From contig JAAZGD010000015.1 in the NCBI GenBank assembly GCA_012511395.1, positions 1 through 5,145 of the forward strand: a stretch of 5,145 nt of DNA, written 5' to 3'. This document shows, piece by piece, positions 1 through 5,145 of this stretch. Positions within the stretch are counted from its first letter, which is position 1; every line of letters starts with the position of its first letter. A program made the translations under genes and the position numbers. The DNA comes from Clostridiales bacterium. GTDB lineage: Bacteria > Bacillota > Clostridia > Peptostreptococcales > Anaerovoracaceae. A model generated the notes under the pieces. It searched no databases. It had not been told where the DNA came from and saw only the letters and a list, made by a program, of their open reading frames with translations.

Positions 1-1
1 T

Positions 2-136
2 CCCTATAGAGTGTTCAGCACGAAAGAGGAGCTGTCAATAATAACAGGAGAAAGACTTTCGGGAGTTTTTGGAATAACAGATGAAAATTTTGCTGCTTCA
101 ATCCTTGGAGAGCTGGCAAAAAAGGAGGAAAGGTAA
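2..136 (+). CDS. YlxQ/L7Ae-like ribosome-associated protein, C-terminal end (5' truncated)
   Basis: Only the last 44 codons are present; the frame enters at base 2 and ends at TAA 134-136. The visible tail reads PYRVFSTKEEL, then an ITGE segment, then GITDENFAASIL and a charged KKEER end. This matches the C-terminal third of the small L7Ae/L30e-type RNA-binding proteins called YlxQ in Bacillota, where a 'VP-x-V-F-x-T-K-E-E-L-G' strand-helix is followed by a conserved '(V/I)-x-D-x-x-F-A' segment before the last helix. Proteins of this family bind kink-turn-like RNA; the role of YlxQ itself is poorly defined. The assignment rests on this short tail plus position, because ylxQ is the usual gene directly before infB in this cluster. 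Its stop codon shares one base with the infB start, so the two are likely translationally coupled. The N-terminal part and start lie outside the window. Confidence 0.68.
   Translation, partial: PYRVFSTKEELSIITGERLSGVFGITDENFAASILGELAKKEER
122..128 (+). promoter_or_regulatory. Strong Shine-Dalgarno site of infB
   Basis: AAGGAGG lies seven bases before the infB ATG at 136, a near-perfect anti-SD match at good spacing. It sits inside the last codons of the upstream ylxQ-like gene and fixes the infB start. The TAATG stop/start overlap (134-138) means ribosomes finishing the upstream gene could reinitiate here as well. Confidence 0.85.
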
Positions 137-2754
137 TGGCTATAAAAATATATGAACTTGCAAAGGAATTAAATATGCAAAGCCGGGAGGTGCTTGAGAA
201 GTGCTCCAAAGCGGGCATTGAAGCATCAAGCCACATGAGCAGCATTTCAGATATAGATGCGGATCGCTTAAGACTTATTTTTGAGAAAAAACAATCCATG
301 AGCGAGACTAAAATTGTAAAGGCATCCAGTAAAAAGATTGATGAGAAAACTGTGGAGGAGGCTCCCAGGACCACAAAGAAAGCAACCATAGTTTTGCCTG
401 TCACAAGGGGAAAGGCACAGATGGAAAAGGGCAGACAGGAAGAAAAGATTGAGACAAGAAAACCACCCTTAGGAAAACCTGTGGTGTCCAAGGAAGTGGA
501 GGGAAGACCGAAGCCTCCTCAAGGTAAGGTTGTTGTAAATAAGGAACTGGATGAAAGAGAAGCAAAGAGGGTTCGGCAGGAAGAGGCCAAGGTGCAGAAG
601 GATTCCATTAAGAGCGCATCTCCAAAGACGGCCTTGGAGGTTAAACCTGTGGAAACAAGAACGGTGCCTGTGACAAAAAAGCCTCCTTTTAAAGAGGAAA
701 AACACGGAAAGAAGGAAGAAAGAAAGCAGAAAGCAGATCAAGGCGTAAAGAAGGAAAAACAGGATGCTCAGTTTGCAAAAGGCGAAAAGCCGCAAGTTCC
801 CGTTAAGCCTTCATATAAGCAGGAGGATAGGCGCGGAAAGGATAAGGACAGAGGTCATAAGAGTGCCCAAAGCCCTCAAAAGAAGCAGCGCAGAGACGCT
901 TTTCAGGGTATTAGCGCTTTGGAAAAAACACCAAAACCGAGAAAGCATGTGAAGCCGCCCAAGGCTATTGAGGAAGAAGAGCAAATGATGGAAATTCCCG
1001 AAGGCACTTTCGTAATCAATGTGCCTATTACAGTGGCAGGTGTTTCAGAGCAGGTGGAGATTCCTTCATCGAAGGCCATTATGGAGTTAATGAGACTTGG
1101 CATTATGGCCACAGTAAACCAGAACATGGATGAGGATACTGTTTTAATATTGGCGGAAAGCCTGGGAATAAGTGTTTTGGTGGGTAAGGTGAGAGAAGCG
1201 ATTCACGAAGAGGGGATCGATGATTTTGAAGACAGGGAGGACCAGCTGAAAAAAAGGCCGCCCATTATTACAATCATGGGCCATGTAGACCACGGTAAAA
1301 CATCGCTTTTGGATGCCATCAGAAAAACAAATGTAACCTCCTCGGAATCAGGAGGAATTACTCAGCATATAGGCGCATACGAGGTGGTGGCCAATGGTGA
1401 AAAAATTGTATTTCTGGATACTCCCGGCCATGAAGCCTTTACTGCCATGAGAGCAAGAGGTGCTCATATTACAGATATAGCAGTGCTGGTGGTAGCAGCC
1501 GATGACAGCGTAATGCCTCAGACCTTGGAGTCAATAAGCCATGCCAAGGCTGCAGGTGTTCCTATAATCGTGGCAATTAACAAGATTGACAAGCCTACAG
1601 CCAATATTGACAAGGTTAAAAAAGACTTATCAACAAAGGGCGTCCTGGTGGAGGAATGGGGCGGAAATACTATAAGCGTACCTGTATCTGCAAAAACAGG
1701 AGAAGGTATAAACTCTCTTCTGGAAATGATTCTTTTACAGGCGGAAGTAATGGAACTGAAGGCCAATCCTTCAAGAGCTGCTTCAGGCACAGTAATAGAA
1801 GCAAGGCTTGATACGGCAAAGGGCCCCGTTGCCACACTCCTTGTATTAAACGGAACTCTTCAGACAGGCCAGCCCATAGTAATGGGTACAAGCTCAGGCA
1901 GAATCAGACTCATGACAGATTACAAGGGAGAGACTATAAAGAAAGCAGGCCCCGGAACTGCAGTGGAGATTCTTGGACTTTCGGAGGTGCCTGAATCAGG
2001 AGATGAGTTTAATGTGGTGAAGGACCTTGTTAAGGCCAAGGAGATTGCAGAAAGAAGAAAGCAAAAGGTAAGAGAAGAGGTGCTTGCAAGAAATGCAGGT
2101 TCAAGTCTTGAAAAGCTTTTCAGCCAGCTTAAAGAAGGAGAATTCAAGGAACTTAACCTGATTATAAAAGGCGATGTGCAAGGCTCTGTAGATGCGGTAA
2201 AAACCAATCTTGAAAAGCTGAAGACAGAAAACATAAGGACCAATATTATTCATGCAGGTGTGGGTACAGTAACAGAGTCGGATGTGATGCTGGCAGGTAC
2301 TGTAGGAGCAGTAATAATAGGCTTTAACGTAAGGCCTTCAACTCCCATATCACAATTTGCAGAGAAGGAAAATATTGAGATAAGAACATATAGAGTTATA
2401 TACGACCTGATTGAGGATGTGGAGAAGGCTATGAGGGGTATGCTGGATCCTGTCTTTGAAGAGGTGCTCCTTGGAAAAGCTGAGGTCAGGGAAACCTTTA
2501 AAGTCCCCGGCATCGGCATAGTGGCAGGCTCCTATATAACTGAAGGAAAATTTGTGAGAAACGAAAGAGTAAGACTCTTAAGGGACGGAGTCATAATCCA
2601 TGAGGGTAAAATATCTTCCTTAAAGAGAATGAAGGATGATGCAAGAGAGGTTAAGGAAGGCTTCGAATGCGGAATAGGTATTGAAAACTACAATGACATT
2701 AAAATCGGAGATGTTATGGAGTGTTTCAAGATGGAAGAGATTGAAAGAGGATAA
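136..2754 (+). CDS. infB: Translation initiation factor IF-2
   Basis: IF2 is the cytoplasmic GTPase that places fMet-tRNA on the 30S subunit and promotes 50S joining. The 872-residue protein has every family domain. The first IF2_N helical domain spans about 1-52 (KIYELAKELNM). A K/E/P-rich disordered linker covers about 53-280, and a second IF2_N domain about 288-350. The G domain follows with G1 GHVDHGKT (382-389), G2 GGITQHIGA with Thr409, G3 DTPGH (428-432), G4 NKID (482-485) and G5 SAK (518-520). A beta-barrel domain II covers about 550-640, domain III contains KGDVQGSVDA (from 678), and the C-terminal fMet-tRNA-binding barrel includes VPGIGIVAGSY and CGIGIENYNDIKIGD. The length is near the E. 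coli form and longer than the roughly 716-residue B. subtilis form, mainly through the linker. The start is set by AAGGAGG at 122-128. An oddity is DDSVMPQT at 456-463, where families usually have DDG. Identity is certain. Confidence 0.99.
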   Translation: MAIKIYELAKELNMQSREVLEKCSKAGIEASSHMSSISDIDADRLRLIFEKKQSMSETKIVKASSKKIDEKTVEEAPRTTKKATIVLPVTRGKAQMEKGRQEEKIETRKPPLGKPVVSKEVEGRPKPPQGKVVVNKELDEREAKRVRQEEAKVQKDSIKSASPKTALEVKPVETRTVPVTKKPPFKEEKHGKKEERKQKADQGVKKEKQDAQFAKGEKPQVPVKPSYKQEDRRGKDKDRGHKSAQSPQKKQRRDAFQGISALEKTPKPRKHVKPPKAIEEEEQMMEIPEGTFVINVPITVAGVSEQVEIPSSKAIMELMRLGIMATVNQNMDEDTVLILAESLGISVLVGKVREAIHEEGIDDFEDREDQLKKRPPIITIMGHVDHGKTSLLDAIRKTNVTSSESGGITQHIGAYEVVANGEKIVFLDTPGHEAFTAMRARGAHITDIAVLVVAADDSVMPQTLESISHAKAAGVPIIVAINKIDKPTANIDKVKKDLSTKGVLVEEWGGNTISVPVSAKTGEGINSLLEMILLQAEVMELKANPSRAASGTVIEARLDTAKGPVATLLVLNGTLQTGQPIVMGTSSGRIRLMTDYKGETIKKAGPGTAVEILGLSEVPESGDEFNVVKDLVKAKEIAERRKQKVREEVLARNAGSSLEKLFSQLKEGEFKELNLIIKGDVQGSVDAVKTNLEKLKTENIRTNIIHAGVGTVTESDVMLAGTVGAVIIGFNVRPSTPISQFAEKENIEIRTYRVIYDLIEDVEKAMRGMLDPVFEEVLLGKAEVRETFKVPGIGIVAGSYITEGKFVRNERVRLLRDGVIIHEGKISSLKRMKDDAREVKEGFECGIGIENYNDIKIGDVMECFKMEEIERG
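460..558 (+). repeat. Two-copy degenerate tandem repeat in the IF2 linker
   Basis: Two 16-residue units lie one after the other with a 51-base period: KPPLGKPVVSKEVEGR (460-507, residues 109-124) and KPPQGKVVVNKELDER (511-558, residues 126-141). Ten of 16 residues are identical and most others are conservative changes. The DNA has diverged at many third positions, so this is an old duplication rather than a fresh one. It lies in the low-complexity charged linker, where repeats are easily gained and lost. No function is implied. Confidence 0.65.
2746..2751 (+). promoter_or_regulatory. Shine-Dalgarno site of rbfA
   Basis: AGAGGA lies in the last codons of infB, and its GG ends seven bases before the rbfA ATG at 2758. 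It is a good but not perfect anti-SD match. Because the site is translated as part of infB and only three bases separate the infB stop from the rbfA start, rbfA is probably translated mainly by ribosomes coming off infB. Confidence 0.6.
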
Positions 2755-2757
2755 AAA

Positions 2758-3144
2758 ATGAGAAAGGGATTTAAGCAGGAAAGACTGGGAGAGGAAATTA
2801 AAAGAACTATATGCGAAATGCTGCTGAAAGATGTGAAGGATCCGGCCCTTTCCGGATTTGTGAATATTTCAGATGTGGTAGTTTCAGGAGACGGCAGTCA
2901 TGCCACCTGCTACGTTACGGTTTTAGGAAGCTCCATATCGGAAGATTCATCCCCTGAAGAAAAAGAAAGGGTGCTTAATGCCTTCAATAAAGCCAAAGGT
3001 CTTTTTAAAGGGGAGATAGCAAGAAGAGTGAAGGTGCGAAGAATTCCTGAACTGGCCTTTAAAATTGACAGCTCCTTGGAATATGGAAGAAGGATATCTA
3101 AGGTTCTGAGGGAAATCGGGAACGGAGATGATGATGAAAAATAA
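2758..3144 (+). CDS. rbfA: 30S ribosome-binding factor RbfA
   Basis: RbfA is a small single-KH-domain protein that binds the immature 30S subunit near the 5' end of 16S rRNA. It assists late 16S processing and is important for growth in the cold. The 128-residue product has the normal length and pattern: N-terminal basic helix with RLGEEIKRTICEMLL, then KDPALSGFVNISDVVVSGDGSHATCYVTVLG as the first strands, the helix AFNKAKGLFKGEIARRV containing the interrupted KH turn, and the signature RIPELAFKIDSSLEYGRRISKVL. It ends in an acidic tail (NGDDDEK). The start at 2758 has an SD at correct spacing and lies three bases after infB, its usual neighbour, which fits their shared role in making and using 30S subunits. 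The DNA for the acidic tail also carries the start region of nrnA. Identity is secure. Confidence 0.97.
   Translation: MRKGFKQERLGEEIKRTICEMLLKDVKDPALSGFVNISDVVVSGDGSHATCYVTVLGSSISEDSSPEEKERVLNAFNKAKGLFKGEIARRVKVRRIPELAFKIDSSLEYGRRISKVLREIGNGDDDEK
3124..3127 (+). promoter_or_regulatory. Shine-Dalgarno element that favours the third ATG of nrnA
   Basis: GGAG at 3124-3127 directly abuts the first of three consecutive ATG codons (3128, 3131, 3134). It leaves six bases before the third, which is normal SD spacing. The first ATG could only use the weaker GGGA at 3118-3121. This favours 3134 as the main nrnA start. The element lies inside the rbfA coding sequence. Confidence 0.5.
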
Positions 3145-4105
3145 CACCTTAAAAGAAATCGCTACTGAGCTTCTAAAGGCAGAATCAGTACTTCTGTTTC
3201 CCCATGTAAATATGGATGGAGACACCTTGGGCTCCTGCGTAGCTTTATGCAAAGGCTTAAGAAAGCTTTCGAAAAAAGCCTATGTGCTTATAGATGAAGA
3301 TGTACCCTTGTACTTAAACTTCCTTGTGAAGGATTACTGTGTAAGGGATATGTCAAAAATAAAAAATCCCGATGTGTGTGTGGCAATAGACTCAGGTGAA
3401 GTCAGCCGCTTTATAAAGAGAAAAGAAGAATTTTTCGCAGGGAAGAAGACCATGGCCATAGACCATCATGTTTCTACAGACCCTGTTTTTGACTTTAACT
3501 ATATCGACCCCAAGGCTTCTGCCACAGCCATGATCATCTACTATCTTTTTAAGGAAATGAAGGTGGAGATGGATAAGGAAATAGGAGAAGCTCTTTGGGC
3601 GGGAATCACCACAGATACAGGAAATTTTCAATACTCAAATACAACTAAAGAAACCCATCTTGTGGTAAGCGAGCTTTACGATCTTGGCATAGACCATAAT
3701 AAAATCAGCATAAATATTTATGAGAATGTGAGAAAAGAAAAGGTGATGATGATTAATAAGATAATGGACACCTTGACAATTTTCGCAAAAGGAAAGGGCG
3801 CTCTGTGCTACGGCACTCTGGAGATGCTTAAGGAGACAGGAGCAACACCTGATGAGACAGAAGGAGTTGTGGAGTCCATAAGGAGTATTGCGGGAGTGGA
3901 GGTTGCCGCCTTTTTAAGAGAAGATGATGAAAAAGAGATAAAAGTAAGCATGAGGTCTAAATCCTATGCCAATGTGGCTGAAATAGCCTTAAGGTTCAAT
4001 GGAGGGGGCCATAAGAATGCGGCAGGCTGCACTATTAATTCCACCCTGGACTTTGCCATGAAAATGCTAATAAATGAAATTGAAATAACTTTGAATAATG
4101 AATGA
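3134..4105 (+). CDS. nrnA: Bifunctional oligoribonuclease / pAp phosphatase NrnA (DHH-DHHA1 family)
   Basis: NrnA enzymes are cytoplasmic, metal-dependent (Mn) phosphoesterases that degrade 2-5-nucleotide RNA fragments and dephosphorylate 3'-phosphoadenosine 5'-phosphate (pAp) to AMP. They serve in place of Orn and CysQ in many Bacillota. Numbered from the third ATG (323 residues), the DHH domain shows motif I HVNMDGDTLGS (Asp28, Asp30), motif II AIDSGE (Asp86), motif III DHH (110-112) and motif IV ITTDTGNF (Asp161). The C-terminal DHHA1 domain carries GGGH (290-293) within FNGGGHKNAAG, the substrate-binding loop. All expected metal ligands are present and the length is typical. Starting at 3128 would add two Met residues. 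The gene overlaps rbfA by 11 bases and truB by 8, so it sits within a tightly coupled set. The placement between rbfA and truB is common in Bacillota and Clostridia. Relatives include cyclic-dinucleotide phosphodiesterases (GdpP/DhhP types), but no PAS, GGDEF or membrane part is present, so NrnA is the best call. Exact substrate preference is inferred from family. Confidence 0.93.
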   Translation: MKNNTLKEIATELLKAESVLLFPHVNMDGDTLGSCVALCKGLRKLSKKAYVLIDEDVPLYLNFLVKDYCVRDMSKIKNPDVCVAIDSGEVSRFIKRKEEFFAGKKTMAIDHHVSTDPVFDFNYIDPKASATAMIIYYLFKEMKVEMDKEIGEALWAGITTDTGNFQYSNTTKETHLVVSELYDLGIDHNKISINIYENVRKEKVMMINKIMDTLTIFAKGKGALCYGTLEMLKETGATPDETEGVVESIRSIAGVEVAAFLREDDEKEIKVSMRSKSYANVAEIALRFNGGGHKNAAGCTINSTLDFAMKMLINEIEITLNNE

Positions 4106-5012
4106 TACTTTAACAAAGGCCGGAGTTCTTGTAATTAACAAAGAGCAAGGGTTCACCTCCCACGATTGTGTAAATATTGTAAGAAGGCTTACAGGGATTA
4201 AAAAAGCAGGTCATACAGGCACTTTGGACCCTGAAGCAACAGGTGTGCTTCCTGTATTTTTGGGGAAAGCCACAAGAGCCATTCAATATGTGGATGATAA
4301 CTTAAAAACATATTTGTGCAAAATGCAGTTAGGCAAAAGATCCGATACCTTCGACATATGGGGTGAAATACAGCCTAAAACCTCTAAGGAGGAAGCAGCA
4401 TTAAAAGAGATTAAAAGAGAAGATATAGAGAAGGCTTTAAAACACTTTTTAGGTGATATCAAACAGGTTCCTCCCATCTATTCAAGCATTAAGAAGAAGG
4501 GCAAACCCCTATATAAATATGCAAGAGCGGGAATAGAGGTGGAGGTGCCCCCAAGAAATGTGAGAATAGATAAAATAAAGCTTCTGGATTATGATGATAA
4601 CAAAAAGGAAGCCACATTAAGGGTACAATGCTCTAAAGGAACTTACATAAGAAGCCTTTGCAACGATATGGGAAACCTTCTTGAAACGGGGGGCCTTATG
4701 TCCTATCTTGTAAGAGAGGCCAATGGACAATTTAAGCTTGTGGATTCTTTTAAACTGTCAGAGATCAATAACGAACAAGAGCTTTTAAAGCGCATGATTC
4801 CTTTAAACAAGGTGCTTTTAAACCTTGGGACCATAATGGGAACGAAGGATGACTTTGAGGCTCTTAAGGACGGAAAAGCCCTGACAATAAAGGAAAACAG
4901 TATAATCAGAACAAATGAAGAAGGCATTTACTTCATTGAATATGAAAACAATGTAATAAGCATAGGAAAGCTTACAGACCTTACATTTAAACCGGATAAA
5001 GTATTGATATGA
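4098..5012 (+). CDS. truB: tRNA pseudouridine(55) synthase TruB
   Basis: TruB converts U55 in the T-loop of nearly all elongator tRNAs to pseudouridine and also acts as a tRNA folding chaperone. The 304-residue protein has the family motifs: motif I GHTGTLDPEATGVLP (38-52) with catalytic Asp44, KTYLCKMQLG with the substrate-stacking Tyr72, the loop DTFDIWGE (83-90), QVPPIYSSIKKKGKPLY (123-139), the motif SKGTYIRSL (179-187) and LVREANGQF. A PUA-like C-terminal domain covers about 235-304. Two positions differ from the usual consensus: Ser82 where TDTxD normally has Thr, and Ser130 where YSA(I/L)K normally has Ala. Both changes are mild and activity is expected. The ATG at 4098 lies inside the end of nrnA and has no recognisable SD before it. 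No better start gives the conserved N-terminal GVLVINKEQGFTSHD, so translation probably depends on ribosomes finishing nrnA. Confidence 0.97.
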   Translation: MNDTLTKAGVLVINKEQGFTSHDCVNIVRRLTGIKKAGHTGTLDPEATGVLPVFLGKATRAIQYVDDNLKTYLCKMQLGKRSDTFDIWGEIQPKTSKEEAALKEIKREDIEKALKHFLGDIKQVPPIYSSIKKKGKPLYKYARAGIEVEVPPRNVRIDKIKLLDYDDNKKEATLRVQCSKGTYIRSLCNDMGNLLETGGLMSYLVREANGQFKLVDSFKLSEINNEQELLKRMIPLNKVLLNLGTIMGTKDDFEALKDGKALTIKENSIIRTNEEGIYFIEYENNVISIGKLTDLTFKPDKVLI

Positions 5013-5014
5013 GG
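5010..5014 (+). promoter_or_regulatory. Probable Shine-Dalgarno site of ribF
   Basis: TGAGG at 5010-5014 contains a GAGG core 11 bases before the ribF ATG at 5026, slightly longer than ideal spacing. Its first three bases are the truB stop codon, so ribosomes terminating on truB end on the next gene's binding site. It is the only purine-rich SD candidate in the 13-base gap. Confidence 0.45.
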
Positions 5015-5025
5015 CTTAAGATCGT

Positions 5026-5145
5026 ATGAAAATATTTGAAAATCTTAATGATATAGATATAAAAGGGCCACTTTCCCTTGCTCTTGGGAACTTTGACGGA
5101 ATACATCTTGGTCATAAAAGAATTATTGAAAAGACTGTGGAGAAA
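5026..5145 (+). CDS. ribF: Bifunctional riboflavin kinase / FAD synthetase RibF, N-terminal end (3' truncated)
   Basis: The open frame from ATG 5026 runs to the window edge without a stop, giving 40 residues. It contains LALGNFDGIHLGHKRII (18-34), the N-terminal nucleotide-binding signature of the FAD synthetase domain. GNFDG and the HLGH (HxGH) motif at 27-30 are the adenylyltransferase ATP site. In full-length RibF, this domain is followed by a C-terminal flavokinase domain, and the enzyme makes FMN and then FAD from riboflavin. Only the start of the first domain is visible, so whether the kinase domain is present cannot be judged here. Position right after truB is the standard place for ribF in this cluster, which supports the call. 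The ATG at 5009 reads only six sense codons before a stop and is not the start. Confidence 0.93.
   Translation, partial: MKIFENLNDIDIKGPLSLALGNFDGIHLGHKRIIEKTVEK

Noticed and set aside
15..491. 158-residue minus-strand frame with a hydrophobic, membrane-like translation
   Set aside because: It is the antisense of the lysine/glutamate-rich start of infB. Reverse complements of AAR/GAR codons read as Phe/Leu/Ser and mimic membrane segments. The plus strand carries clear IF2 domains here.
764..952. 62-residue plus-strand frame within infB
   Set aside because: It is an alternative frame inside the low-complexity IF2 linker, with no SD and no recognisable domain.
1336..1356. CCTCCT (1337-1342) and AGGAGG (1350-1355) hairpin with a perfect SD-like sequence inside infB
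   Set aside because: The AGGAGG encodes part of the conserved SGGIT switch region and has no start codon at usable distance downstream. The six-base stem is explained by Ser-Ser and Gly-Gly codons.
2947..3252. 101-residue minus-strand frame across the rbfA-nrnA junction
   Set aside because: It is antisense to two well-supported genes. Its translation mirrors their conserved segments and shows no independent domain.
5009..5029. ATG at 5009 overlapping the truB stop as an alternative ribF start or leader peptide
   Set aside because: The frame encodes only six residues before TGA at 5027-5029 and is out of frame with ribF. No SD lies at usable spacing before it. The conserved RibF signature is in the frame of ATG 5026.
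1..5145. Search for promoter, intrinsic terminator, riboswitch (for example an FMN element before ribF), tRNA, mobile element or CRISPR
   Set aside because: The intergenic gaps are at most 13 bases, leaving no room for a riboswitch or terminator. No GC-rich stem plus T-run, inverted-repeat ends, transposase or spaced direct repeats were seen.

Overview
The window is a housekeeping block of a low-to-moderate GC bacterium, most likely an anaerobic Clostridia-type Bacillota. Five genes and one gene tail all lie on the + strand and are packed almost without gaps: the end of a YlxQ/L7Ae-like protein, then infB (IF2), rbfA, nrnA (a DHH/DHHA1 phosphoesterase), truB and the first 40 codons of ribF. 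This is the downstream half of the widely conserved nusA-infB cluster (rimP-nusA-ylxR-ylxQ-infB-rbfA-nrnA-truB-ribF). A YlxQ-like gene before infB and nrnA between rbfA and truB both fit Bacillota. AGA/AGG arginine codons, A/T-ending codons and purine-rich Shine-Dalgarno (SD) sites agree. I cannot name a genus from the sequence.

Layout: the ylxQ stop shares one base with the infB start (TAATG, 134-138) behind a strong AAGGAGG. infB fills 136-2754 and has a long, charged, repeat-bearing linker between its N-terminal domains. Three bases separate infB from rbfA. nrnA begins inside the rbfA acidic tail at a run of three ATG codons. truB overlaps nrnA by 8 bases with no visible SD. Thirteen bases separate truB from ribF, which runs off the window. 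There is no gene-free stretch above 300 bases, and I see no promoter, terminator, RNA gene, mobile element or CRISPR array. The genes are probably co-transcribed from a promoter upstream of the window and are partly translationally coupled.

Functionally the block couples translation initiation (IF2), 30S maturation (RbfA, probably the L7Ae-like protein), tRNA modification (TruB, psi55), turnover of nanoRNA and pAp (NrnA) and flavin cofactor synthesis (RibF).

I found no undescribed system. The points worth a second look are small: translation-start arrangements at nrnA and truB, a tandem repeat and a possible internal start in IF2, and a few substitutions in well-conserved IF2 and TruB motifs.
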